Assembly (NCBI GenBank): GCA_045124495.1
Contig: JBGVLX010000120.1
Span: 1-24,260, forward strand
Direction: 5' to 3'
Source: RGIG1668 sp045124495
GTDB taxonomy: Bacteria; Bacillota; Clostridia; Lachnospirales; Lachnospiraceae
Length of the DNA stretch: 24,260 bases
The notes under the pieces were generated by a model. The model was not told the DNA's origin. It saw only the letters and a list, made by a program, of their open reading frames with translations, and searched no databases. The position numbers and the translations under genes were made by a program. Shown here in pieces: positions 9,106 to 16,628 of the stretch. The first letter of the stretch is position 1, and every line of letters starts with the position of its first letter.

Positions 9106-9366
9106 ATGGCTTCGACAAGTGGAAAGAATAATTGGGCATGCTTTCTTATGATGCTTTCAGGCATTGTTTTAGGAGGATTTATTGGATATTTAACAAAAGA
9201 TATCCGTTTTTTAAGCTGGCTGAATTACGGGCAGACTTTTGGTTTGGAACAACCGATAGTATTAAATCTTGGAATTATGGTATTAACCTTTGGGTTAACC
9301 ATAAACATTTCCGTTGCCAGTATCATAGGGGTTGTTGTTGCAATTATACTTTATAAGAAGCTATAA
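9106..9366 (+). CDS. Small membrane protein, DUF4321-like
   Basis: An 86-aa protein with two predicted membrane segments: one at about residues 10-28 (WACFLMMLSGIVLGGFIGYL) and one at about 52-83, a long hydrophobic stretch ending in YKKL. Between them sits a short hydrophilic loop containing a WLNYGQTFGL stretch. This pattern and its place directly upstream of radC-mreC match the uncharacterised DUF4321 family of Clostridia. The ATG follows AAGGGATGAT and the gene ends 20 bp before radC, so it probably leads the radC-mre-mrdA operon. No catalytic motif is visible. Given the neighbours, a membrane-linked role in envelope growth is a guess, not a reading. Confidence 0.75.
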   Translation: MASTSGKNNWACFLMMLSGIVLGGFIGYLTKDIRFLSWLNYGQTFGLEQPIVLNLGIMVLTFGLTINISVASIIGVVVAIILYKKL

Positions 9367-9386
9367 AATTCTCCCTATGGAGGAAT

Positions 9387-10079
9387 ATGAACAAAATTAA
9401 TACAAATCAATTACCTGTTTGGGAACAGCCTTATGAAAAGTGTGAAAAATATGGTGTATCTGCTCTAAGTGATGTTGATTTGCTGGCAGTAATTATCAGA
9501 AATGGTACAAAGGAATTAAATTCCATTGATTTATCCAGAAAATTATTAGACAGTCATCCTATTCACAAAGGCCTGTTGGGACTTGCCCGTTTGTCTTTAG
9601 AAGAGTTAATGGAAATCAAAGGAATAGGAAAAGTGAAAGCGATTCAGATTCTTTGTATTTTAGAATTGTCAAAAAGACTTTCAAAAAGGAATTTTGAAAC
9701 TTTTCTTACCATGGATTCTCCCAAAAGCATTGCGGATTATTACATGGAAGATATGCGTCATATGGAACGGGAAGAGATCTTTCTTTTAATTTTTAATGGA
9801 AAACATAAATTAATAAAATCTCTCCCTATATCACGAGGAACTGTAAATTCATCCATTACAACACCCAGGGAGATATTAACACTGGCATTACGATATGAAG
9901 CAGTATACATCGTCCTGCTCCATAATCATCCGTCAGGAGATGCAACTGAGAGCAGCAGTGACGTAAAATTTACTAATGATATCAACAATGCCTGTAAGTT
10001 AATTGGAATTGAATTATCTGATCATATTATTATTGGTGATCATTGTTATACCAGCCTGAAAGAAAAAGGATACTTATAA
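9387..10079 (+). CDS. radC: RadC family JAB/MPN-domain protein
   Basis: A 230-aa protein with the usual RadC layout: an N-terminal UPF0758 region (WEQPYEKCEKYGVSALSDVDLL), a helix-hairpin-helix DNA-binding motif at about 77-85 (IKGIGKVKA), and a C-terminal JAB/MPN metalloprotease-like domain with H179-x-H181-P-S-G and D192, the predicted zinc ligands. Despite the name, a direct DNA-repair role was not upheld for the E. coli protein, and the biochemical function remains unclear. The ATG at 9387 has a strong TGGAGGAAT site. It ends 19 bp before mreC. In many Clostridia and Bacilli radC is followed by mreB, and that gene is missing here. Confidence 0.93.
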   Translation: MNKINTNQLPVWEQPYEKCEKYGVSALSDVDLLAVIIRNGTKELNSIDLSRKLLDSHPIHKGLLGLARLSLEELMEIKGIGKVKAIQILCILELSKRLSKRNFETFLTMDSPKSIADYYMEDMRHMEREEIFLLIFNGKHKLIKSLPISRGTVNSSITTPREILTLALRYEAVYIVLLHNHPSGDATESSSDVKFTNDINNACKLIGIELSDHIIIGDHCYTSLKEKGYL

Positions 10080-10098
10080 GGGAAACTGAGGGATTATT

Positions 10099-10944
10099 AT
10101 GCAAGATGAAAAATTTGAAATTCCACATAAATACTTATTGTGCGGACTTACCGTTCTTTGCTTTTTGTTTATTATTATTTCGATGTTATTTGAAAATAGC
10201 TTTGGTTTTTGCCGAGTAATAACCGATAAGACCATTGCTCCTATGCAAAAAGGAATTACGCAGGTATGCGATTTTGTGCAGGAAAAAATTAACATCTGGG
10301 AAGAAATGCAGAATTTAAAAAGTGAAAATGATGCTTTAAAACAACAGTTGGAACAACTTAATTTAGAAAGTAAAATCTATATGGAAGAGCAGTTAGAACT
10401 GGAGCGATTAAGGGAACTGTATAAATTAGATGCCCAATACAAAGATTATGAAAAGATTGGAGCCAGAGTTATTGGAACCGGTTCCATGAACTGGTTTGAT
10501 AATTTCATAATTGATAAAGGTTCTAACGATGGAATTGCTGTTGACATGAATGTTATTTGTGGAAATGGTCTGGTTGGTATCGTGACGGATGTAGGTCCAG
10601 ATACTGCCGTTGTTCGTTCTATTATTGACGATTCTAGTAATGTTAGTGCTATTGTTCTAAACAGTGATAAGCTTTGTATCGTTCAGGGGGATGCAAAATC
10701 CATTGCAGATGGATATATTAAGGTATTAAATATTCCGAAAGAAGTTGAAGTAAACGAAGGCGATGAAATAGTAACTGCCGCAATAAGTGATAAATTTTTA
10801 CCAGGAATTACAATAGGATATGTGGAGGAAATTACAATTGATTCCAACAATCTAACCAAAACTGCAAAGTTGTATCCGGCAGTTGATTTTGAAAATATTC
10901 ATGAAGTATTGGTAATTACACAATTAAAGCAGAGTGGAGAGTAA
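10099..10944 (+). CDS. mreC: Rod shape-determining protein MreC
   Basis: Bitopic membrane protein of the elongasome that links the cytoskeleton and peptidoglycan synthases. Its 281 aa show a short cytoplasmic N-terminus, one membrane segment at about 12-31 (YLLCGLTVLCFLFIIISML), a coiled coil at about 66-110 (EEMQNLKSENDALKQQLEQL and following heptads), and the C-terminal double beta-barrel domain from about 118 (GARVIGTGSMNWFDNFIIDKG, NGLVGIV and so on). The coiled coil is the dimerisation region in solved MreC structures. The ATG at 10099 follows GAGGGATT. The stop lies 7 bp before the preferred mreD start. MreC normally works with MreB, MreD, RodA and PBP2; MreD, PBP2 and RodA are encoded nearby. 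Confidence 0.95.
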   Translation: MQDEKFEIPHKYLLCGLTVLCFLFIIISMLFENSFGFCRVITDKTIAPMQKGITQVCDFVQEKINIWEEMQNLKSENDALKQQLEQLNLESKIYMEEQLELERLRELYKLDAQYKDYEKIGARVIGTGSMNWFDNFIIDKGSNDGIAVDMNVICGNGLVGIVTDVGPDTAVVRSIIDDSSNVSAIVLNSDKLCIVQGDAKSIADGYIKVLNIPKEVEVNEGDEIVTAAISDKFLPGITIGYVEEITIDSNNLTKTAKLYPAVDFENIHEVLVITQLKQSGE

Positions 10945-10951
10945 CGTTACA

Positions 10952-11470
10952 ATGGTAAAATTAAAAAAAATACTTATTTTAATATTGTGTGTCTTAGTAT
11001 GTTTTTTAATCCAGACATCTTTACTTCCTTATTTTTCACTGGCCGGAATTGTTCCTAATGTTATGTTGATTTTAGTGGTTTCTTATGCTTATATCATCGG
11101 TCAGAAAGAAGGAATGTTCTTAGGATTCTTTGTTGGTTTTTTCATGGATTTATTATGCGGGGAGCTGATAGGTCCATACGCTTTATTTTATACCTACATT
11201 GGATATTTTAGTGGTTTTTTTCATTTTACGTATTATACAGAAATCATTATTTTGCCACTGATTTTAATTGTTGGACTAGACTTTATATTTAACATTGGAA
11301 TTTATGTTATGTTCTTTTTACTAAGAAACCGATTAGATTTTGGTTTTTATTTTTCACATATTATTTTACCGGAAATGATCTATACTTTAGCTGTTGGAGT
11401 GTTTTTGTATAAAATACTGCATGCTATATTGGCACATACAAAATCAGAAAGTATTGAAGGGGGAATATAG
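10952..11470 (+). CDS. mreD: Rod shape-determining protein MreD
   Basis: Polytopic membrane protein of 172 aa with about five or six hydrophobic segments. It contains the family-like stretch QTSLLPYFSLAGIVPNVMLIL near the N-terminus and EGMFLGFFVGFFMDLLCG in the middle. I choose the ATG at 10952 because GGAGAG lies 10 bases upstream and the protein then begins MVKLKKILILIL, as is normal. An in-frame GTG at 10934 would add six residues and overlap mreC by 11 bp, but it has no ribosome binding site. The perfect palindrome GTAACGTTAC (10941-10950) lies between the mreC stop and this start. The gene ends 2 bp before the PBP2 start. MreD is thought to position MreC and PBP2 in the elongasome. Confidence 0.9.
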   Translation: MVKLKKILILILCVLVCFLIQTSLLPYFSLAGIVPNVMLILVVSYAYIIGQKEGMFLGFFVGFFMDLLCGELIGPYALFYTYIGYFSGFFHFTYYTEIIILPLILIVGLDFIFNIGIYVMFFLLRNRLDFGFYFSHIILPEMIYTLAVGVFLYKILHAILAHTKSESIEGGI

Positions 11471-11472
11471 AT

Positions 11473-14346
11473 TTGATAAGAGAGTTTTTATCAGATTTTT
11501 GGGATTTTATAAAAGAACGGTTTATTCAGTTTGTTACTCACCGCCTTTTTATAGTTACACTTTTTTCTTTCGTTTTGTTTGGAATTTTAATCATACATCT
11601 ATTTCAGCTTCAGATTGTGGAAGGTCAGGAGCATCTTGATAATTTTAATCTTCGGACCAGGAAAACGGTAACAATTCCAAGTTCAAGAGGTGAAATTTTA
11701 GATGCCGATGGTAATGTTTTAGCATATAATAAGCTAGCCTATTCACTAAAGATAACTTTTGAAGATACAAAGACATTAACTCAGGAAGCAAATTCAAAAG
11801 GTCTTTCTTTAAATGAATATGAAAATAAAATGATATATGAGTTAATTCGAATATTGGAATCTAATGGAGATTATTTAATTTGTGACTTTCCGATTATTGT
11901 AAATTCTAAAGGAAAACTTGAATTTACAGTTTCTGACACTGCTTTATTACGTTTTAAAAAAGAAGTTTACTCTGTGGGAAGTATTGATAATTTGAGCGAA
12001 GAACAAATTAACGCGACTGCCCAAGAGGTTTTTTCTTATCTTGCATATGGAAATAATAGTAATAATAACTTTGGGATCAGCAAAGAATACAATCTGGAAA
12101 TGGCGTTGAAAATTATGTCTGTTCGTTATGAAATATGGCTAAATCGATATAGTCAGTACGAACCTGTAACCATATCAAAAAATATCAGTGATGCTTCCAT
12201 GGTCAAAATCTATGAAAATCAGTCTGACTTCCCCGGAGTAGAAGTTGTAGCTGAATCCATTCGTGTATATAATGATAGTAAGTATTTTGCACATATCATT
12301 GGATATACCGGAAACATTTCAGATGATGAATTAATCACATATAACGAAACTCTTTCAGACGACTTAAAATATACCACTTCTTCCGTGATCGGTAAAACCG
12401 GTATAGAAAAGTCCATGGAAGCCCAGCTTCGAGGAATGGATGGAAGTTCTGATTTATGTGTTGATAACCTTGGAAAAATATTATACGTTGAAAATACCAT
12501 TGATTCCATTGCCGGAAATAATGTTTATCTTACCATTGAATCAGACTTGCAAAAATACTGTTATGATATGTTAGAGCAACATCTTGCCGAAATGTTATTA
12601 AGTTATATAAAAAATACAAAAGAAACTTATCATTCAGAAACTTCAAAGAACTATTTCATTCCTATTGATGATGTTTATTTTGCCCTGATTGATAATAATT
12701 TAATTGAGATTCAACATTTTTCTGAGGAAAATGCCAGCGAAAATGAAAAAGCCCTTTATCAGGATTTTCTTTCAAAAAGGGAAAAAGTATTGAACCAGAT
12801 TACTACGGAATGGAACAGCACAAATACGCTAATAAAGAATCAGACAGAAGAATATCAGGAATATAGCTATTATATATATGATTTTTTGGTAACAAAGGGA
12901 ATTCTTTATGTTACGGATAAGACTAATGATAGATACATTGCTTTGACAGAAGGTAACATTAGTATCGGAGACTTCATTAAGTATGGTATTTCTGAAGGAT
13001 GGATTAAAATTTCAGCATTAGACATTTCGAATGATTATTATGATACCAATGAAATTTATCAAGAAATTATTGATTATTTAAACAGGGCATTAATTGATGA
13101 TGTATATTTCGACAAATTAATCTATCAGTATATGATACGATTAAATGAAATCAGCATAAAAAACTTGTGTTTGACTCTGTACGACCAGGGGGTTTTGGCG
13201 TTAGAAGACGAAGATTATAATTTGTTATTATCTGGAAATTTGAGTCCTTATAATTTTCTTCTAAAAAAAATATCTAATTTGGATATCACCCCGGCTCAAT
13301 TGGCATTAGATCCTTGTTCCGGATCTATAGTAATAACAGATGTAAACACTGGGGCCGTAAAAGCAATGGTTTCTTATCCAAGCTATGATAATAACCGGTT
13401 GGTAAATGGTGCCGATGCAATTTATTTACAGTCTTTACTAAATGATAAGACAAAACCTCTTTATAATCGCGCAACATCCCAAAAAACAGCTCCAGGTTCC
13501 ACCTTTAAAATGATTTCTTCTGTAGCCGGAATAAAAGAAGAAGTAATAGGGTTGAATGAAACAATCTATGACCGGGTTGTTTATACCAAAACAGGACAGG
13601 CAGCAAGATGTTGGTCTTCAAGCTCACATGGTGATGTTAATATAACATCTGCAATCAGATACTCCTGTAATTACTATTATTATGAATTAGGTTATCGTTT
13701 AGCAGAAAAAACAACAGGAGAGTACAACGACGTTTTTGGAATTGAATTATTGCAAAAATATATTTCTATGTTTGGTTTAGATGAGAATACAGGAATCGAA
13801 TTATCAGAATCAGAACCTTCCGTCACAGATAAAGACGTTGTTCGTTCTGCGATTGGTCAGGGAACAAACAGTTATACACCTACCCAGATTGCCCGATATG
13901 TTACTACCGTTGCAAACAGAGGAGATTTATATCAGCTTAGTCTGATTAAAAAAATAGAATCTAACGATGGTGAACCAGTCTATGAAAATCCATATGAAGT
14001 AATTCGTCATCTGGATGTTTCTGAACCATTGTGGAATGCGATTCATTTAGGAATGAGACAAGTTGTGGAGGATATTTATATCTTTAATGATTTTGAAATA
14101 AACGTAGCAGGAAAAACCGGAACAGCTCAGGAAGATAAATCAAGGGCAAATCACGCATTGTTTGTATCCTATGCACCATACGAAAATCCTGAAATTGCAG
14201 TTACTACTGTAATTCCTTTTGGTTATGCTTCTTCTAATGCTGCCAGCGTTGCTCATGACGTGTATGAATATTATTTCAAAATAGGAGAATTTGCACCAAA
14301 AGATACTAATATTTCTGCAGAAAATACGATTTCTGACTCACCATAA
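11473..14346 (+). CDS. mrdA: Penicillin-binding protein 2 (class B transpeptidase, MrdA-like) with large insertion
   Basis: Elongation-type class B PBP that cross-links peptidoglycan, working with the SEDS glycosyltransferase RodA. It is 957 aa, much longer than the roughly 600-700 aa typical of PBP2. It has one N-terminal membrane anchor (about 25-44), the PBP-dimer domain motif SRGEILDADGNVLA at 71-84, and a C-terminal transpeptidase with active-site S676-T-F-K679, S731-C-N733 and K881-T-G883. About 235 residues (roughly 375-610), rich in Tyr, Asn, Asp and Glu, are inserted between the TIESDLQKY segment and the conserved GSIVITDVNTGAVKAMVSYP stretch. The start is TTG at 11473, supported by AAGGGGGA eight bases upstream and the absence of a nearby in-frame ATG. 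It is the last gene of the DUF4321-radC-mreCD block. The mrdA rather than ftsI assignment rests on its neighbours. Confidence 0.93.
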   Translation: MIREFLSDFWDFIKERFIQFVTHRLFIVTLFSFVLFGILIIHLFQLQIVEGQEHLDNFNLRTRKTVTIPSSRGEILDADGNVLAYNKLAYSLKITFEDTKTLTQEANSKGLSLNEYENKMIYELIRILESNGDYLICDFPIIVNSKGKLEFTVSDTALLRFKKEVYSVGSIDNLSEEQINATAQEVFSYLAYGNNSNNNFGISKEYNLEMALKIMSVRYEIWLNRYSQYEPVTISKNISDASMVKIYENQSDFPGVEVVAESIRVYNDSKYFAHIIGYTGNISDDELITYNETLSDDLKYTTSSVIGKTGIEKSMEAQLRGMDGSSDLCVDNLGKILYVENTIDSIAGNNVYLTIESDLQKYCYDMLEQHLAEMLLSYIKNTKETYHSETSKNYFIPIDDVYFALIDNNLIEIQHFSEENASENEKALYQDFLSKREKVLNQITTEWNSTNTLIKNQTEEYQEYSYYIYDFLVTKGILYVTDKTNDRYIALTEGNISIGDFIKYGISEGWIKISALDISNDYYDTNEIYQEIIDYLNRALIDDVYFDKLIYQYMIRLNEISIKNLCLTLYDQGVLALEDEDYNLLLSGNLSPYNFLLKKISNLDITPAQLALDPCSGSIVITDVNTGAVKAMVSYPSYDNNRLVNGADAIYLQSLLNDKTKPLYNRATSQKTAPGSTFKMISSVAGIKEEVIGLNETIYDRVVYTKTGQAARCWSSSSHGDVNITSAIRYSCNYYYYELGYRLAEKTTGEYNDVFGIELLQKYISMFGLDENTGIELSESEPSVTDKDVVRSAIGQGTNSYTPTQIARYVTTVANRGDLYQLSLIKKIESNDGEPVYENPYEVIRHLDVSEPLWNAIHLGMRQVVEDIYIFNDFEINVAGKTGTAQEDKSRANHALFVSYAPYENPEIAVTTVIPFGYASSNAASVAHDVYEYYFKIGEFAPKDTNISAENTISDSP

Positions 14347-14497
14347 TATGATAATCAGGTGTCGGATTACGGTATAATTCAGAAATGTGGTTTAAGATTT
14401 ACAAGGTGAATTCATATGTAAAAAATAAATGTTATTGTTACACACAAATAGTAACATATCATCTCGGGATTTATCTTGATTAATTTCAAAGAATTGC

Positions 14498-14526
14498 TTG
14501 CGAGTTTTAAAATATTAGTATATATT
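14498..14526 (+). promoter_or_regulatory. Candidate sigma-A promoter of the min operon
   Basis: TTGCGA (14498-14503, four of six matches to TTGACA) and TATATT (14521-14526, five of six matches to TATAAT) are separated by 17 bp. Transcription would begin near 14533 and give a leader of about 130 nt carrying the inverted DnaA-box pair. The region is so AT-rich that chance -10 matches are common, so this is tentative. Confidence 0.4.
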
Positions 14527-14560
14527 TATATTTGTAATCATTTTTGTATATAGACCAAAA

Positions 14561-14604
14561 TTATTCACAAGCTTACTCCAAATAATAAATTTTATTGTGA
14601 ATAA
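14561..14604. promoter_or_regulatory. Inverted pair of DnaA-box consensus sequences upstream of minC
   Basis: TTATTCACAA (14561-14570) and its exact reverse complement TTGTGAATAA (14595-14604) form a perfect 10-bp inverted repeat with a 24-nt spacer. Each arm contains a full match to the bacterial DnaA box TTATNCACA, in opposite orientations. A third near match, TTACACACA, with one mismatch, lies at 14438-14446. The pair sits downstream of the candidate promoter and about 60-100 bp upstream of the minC ATG. It may be a DnaA-binding regulatory site. Alternatively it is an RNA stem or an operator for another protein. Confidence 0.5.
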
Positions 14605-14664
14605 CCAGGTTTTTGATGATTTTCAAAAGATATCTGTGGAAGGAAAAACATAGTAGGTGAAATC

Positions 14665-15429
14665 ATGGATCATTCAATTTTACTAAAAGGAAACAAGTAT
14701 GGAATTGTAGTTGTATTAGATGAATCTATGGATTTTGGTAAATTATTAGAAAAGGTAGGAGAAAAATTTAAAGAATCAGAAAAATTCTTTGATACAAAAT
14801 CCAAGTTGGCCATTTCATTTGAGGGTCGAACTCTTTCTAATAACGAAATAAAAAGTCTCTTAGATGTTATTTCTGAGAATTGCGATATTCAGATTTCTTA
14901 TGTCATTGATTCCAATAAAGATGTGGAAGAGTATTTTCAAAAAAATATTCTTAGGCAAGAAACACATTGGAAAGAAATTGCTGAAGAATTGCAAAAAGAA
15001 ACGAAAGCGCCAGAAACTACAATACCAGAAGAAGTTACAAATCAGGAGCATCCGAATAATGGGTTGACTGGAATGTTTTATAAAGGCACCCTTCGTTCCG
15101 GACAATCCATAGAATCAGCTACCAGTTTGATTATTTTGGGAGACGTTAACTTAGGGGCTGAGGTTCAGGCGGCTGGAAATATTGTGATTTTAGGTTGTTT
15201 AAAGGGAACTGCTTTTGCCGGTTGTCATGGAAATATCAATGCTTTTGTTATGGCTTTGGACATGGAGCCTATGCAGATCCGGATTGCAAACTACATTGCC
15301 AGATCTTCTGATCAGGATAGAAATAAAAAGACAAAAGAACCAAAAGAAGCAAAAATTGCTTTTGTTGAAAACGAAAATATTTACATTGAACCCGTAAGCA
15401 AAGACGTGTTGAATGATATTAGTATTTAG
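14665..15429 (+). CDS. minC: Septum site-determining protein MinC
   Basis: FtsZ-polymerisation inhibitor, recruited to the membrane by MinD to block polar septation. The 254-aa protein has an N-terminal FtsZ-interacting domain (about 1-105, beginning SILLKGNKYGIVVVLDE) and a charged linker (about 106-132). The C-terminal beta-helix domain (about 134-225) contains the MinD-binding motif R144-S-G-Q147 and repeated glycine turns (LGDVNLGAEVQAAGNIVILGCLKG). A lysine-rich tail follows, making it slightly longer than usual. The ATG at 14665 has AGGTGA four bases upstream. The gap to minD is about 100 bp, unusually wide for this operon, and contains a 14-codon open frame. It is the first gene of minC-minD-minE-rodA-mgsA. 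Confidence 0.94.
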   Translation: MDHSILLKGNKYGIVVVLDESMDFGKLLEKVGEKFKESEKFFDTKSKLAISFEGRTLSNNEIKSLLDVISENCDIQISYVIDSNKDVEEYFQKNILRQETHWKEIAEELQKETKAPETTIPEEVTNQEHPNNGLTGMFYKGTLRSGQSIESATSLIILGDVNLGAEVQAAGNIVILGCLKGTAFAGCHGNINAFVMALDMEPMQIRIANYIARSSDQDRNKKTKEPKEAKIAFVENENIYIEPVSKDVLNDISI

Positions 15430-15531
15430 ATTAAGAAAAAACAAGATGAAAGGAAAAATGCAAGATGCCCCATTTTCAACGATACATAAGAGGGCAAAAT
15501 AATTAAGTTATTAATTTGCATGGGTATAGTA

Positions 15532-16323
15532 ATGAGTGAAGTAATCGTAATTACATCAGGCAAAGGTGGTGTTGGTAAAACCACCACAACTGCAAACGTA
15601 GGTACAGGATTAGCACAATTAAATAAAAAAGTTGTTTTGATTGACACTGATATCGGATTAAGAAATTTAGATGTTGTATTAGGTTTAGAAAATAGAATCG
15701 TTTATAATCTTGTTGATGTTGTAGAAGGAACTTGCAGATATAAACAAGCACTTATTAAAGACAAGAAATATCCTAACTTATTTTTACTACCATCTGCTCA
15801 GACCAGAGATAAGTCTTCTGTAACTCCGGAGCAAATGAAAAAATTGGTAGATGAATTAAGAGAGGAATTTGATTATATTCTTTTAGACTGTCCAGCCGGT
15901 ATTGAACAGGGATTTCAAAATGCCATTGCAGCAGCAGATCGTGCTATTGTTGTCACTACACCGGAAGTTTCAGCTATTCGTGATGCAGACCGTATCATTG
16001 GATTATTAGAAGCAAATAATATTAAAAAGTATAATCTTGTTGTAAATCGAATTCGTATGGATATGGTGAAACGTGGAGACATGATGAATATTGAAGATGT
16101 TGTAGAAATCTTGTCCATTGATTTAATTGGAGTTGTACCTGACGATGAAAATATCGTTATTTCTACAAATCATGGTGAACCTTTAGTTGGTTCAGATACT
16201 TTGCCGGGAAAAGCTTATGTAAATATCTGCAAGCGCATCATGGGCGAAGAAGTTGAATACTTAGATTTATCAAATGACGGATTCTTCAAAAAAATCGCTA
16301 AGTTTTTCAAAAAGAGTAACTAA
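15532..16323 (+). CDS. minD: Septum site-determining ATPase MinD
   Basis: ParA/MinD-type ATPase that binds the membrane in its ATP form, carries MinC, and is released by MinE. With the chosen start it is 263 aa and begins MSEVIVITSGKGGVGKTTT, which is the deviant Walker A with signature K11 and K16. Other conserved parts are IDTDIGLRNLDVVLGLENR, DYILLDCPAGIE (Walker B) and TTPEVSAIRDADR. The C-terminus FFKKIAKFFKK is the amphipathic membrane-targeting helix. I prefer the ATG at 15532 because it aligns with the normal MinD N-terminus. An in-frame ATG at 15520 would add four residues. Neither has a strong ribosome binding site, which is odd beside the excellent site of minE and suggests weak or specially controlled initiation. 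Confidence 0.95.
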   Translation: MSEVIVITSGKGGVGKTTTTANVGTGLAQLNKKVVLIDTDIGLRNLDVVLGLENRIVYNLVDVVEGTCRYKQALIKDKKYPNLFLLPSAQTRDKSSVTPEQMKKLVDELREEFDYILLDCPAGIEQGFQNAIAAADRAIVVTTPEVSAIRDADRIIGLLEANNIKKYNLVVNRIRMDMVKRGDMMNIEDVVEILSIDLIGVVPDDENIVISTNHGEPLVGSDTLPGKAYVNICKRIMGEEVEYLDLSNDGFFKKIAKFFKKSN

Positions 16324-16336
16324 GGAGGAATTTTGA

Positions 16337-16618
16337 ATGAAAATTACAGACTTATTTTTCAAGAAAAAATCTTCTGGTGATGTCGCAAAAGATAGATTAA
16401 AATTGTTATTGGTTTCGGACAGGGCCAATTGTTCTCCTGAAATCATGGAAATGATTAAGAATGATATTATTCAGGTTATTTCAAAATATATGGAAATTGA
16501 TGCTGAAGGTCTGGACATCCAGATTACTCAGACGGAATCAGATGGAAACAATGGTAGTGTGCCAGCTTTATTCGCTAATATTCCGATTAAGGATTTAGGC
16601 CATAAACAAAATAATTAA
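16337..16618 (+). CDS. minE: Cell division topological specificity factor MinE
   Basis: A 93-aa protein that stimulates MinD ATPase and confines MinCD to the poles. The N-terminal part MKITDLFFKKKSSGDVAKDRLKLLLVSDRAN holds the membrane-contact helix and the anti-MinCD segment (AKDRLKLLLVSDR). The C-terminal topological-specificity domain (about 35-88) includes PEIMEMIKNDIIQVISKYM and a DIQITQ strand. The ribosome binding site AAGGAGGAATTTTG is near perfect, and the gene follows minD by 13 bp. MinE together with DivIVA (encoded about 5 kb downstream) means this organism carries both the Gram-negative-style oscillating regulator and the Gram-positive polar scaffold, as some Clostridia do. Confidence 0.94.
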   Translation: MKITDLFFKKKSSGDVAKDRLKLLLVSDRANCSPEIMEMIKNDIIQVISKYMEIDAEGLDIQITQTESDGNNGSVPALFANIPIKDLGHKQNN

Positions 16619-16628
16619 GGAAAATGCT

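Larger units (their letters stand above)
14347..14664. other. Gene-free region between the PBP2 gene and minC
   Basis: This 318-bp AT-rich stretch has no supportable reading frame on either strand. It contains a small inverted repeat, TGTTAC/GTAACA (14436-14441 and 14451-14456); a candidate sigma-A promoter (14498-14526); an inverted pair of DnaA-box consensus sequences (14561-14604); and the minC ribosome binding site AGGTGA (14655-14660). I see no clear intrinsic terminator for the upstream PBP2 operon, so read-through into the min operon is possible. Confidence 0.8.

Noticed and set aside
12219..12509. 96-aa minus-strand open frame inside the PBP2 gene
   Set aside because: It lies wholly within a well-supported gene and has no recognisable protein features or initiation site.
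14561..14604. Rex (redox repressor) operator
   Set aside because: The half-sites TTCACAA and TTGTGAA are present, but in the opposite order and 24 bp apart. Rex sites read TTGTGAA-n4-TTCACAA, so DnaA boxes fit better.
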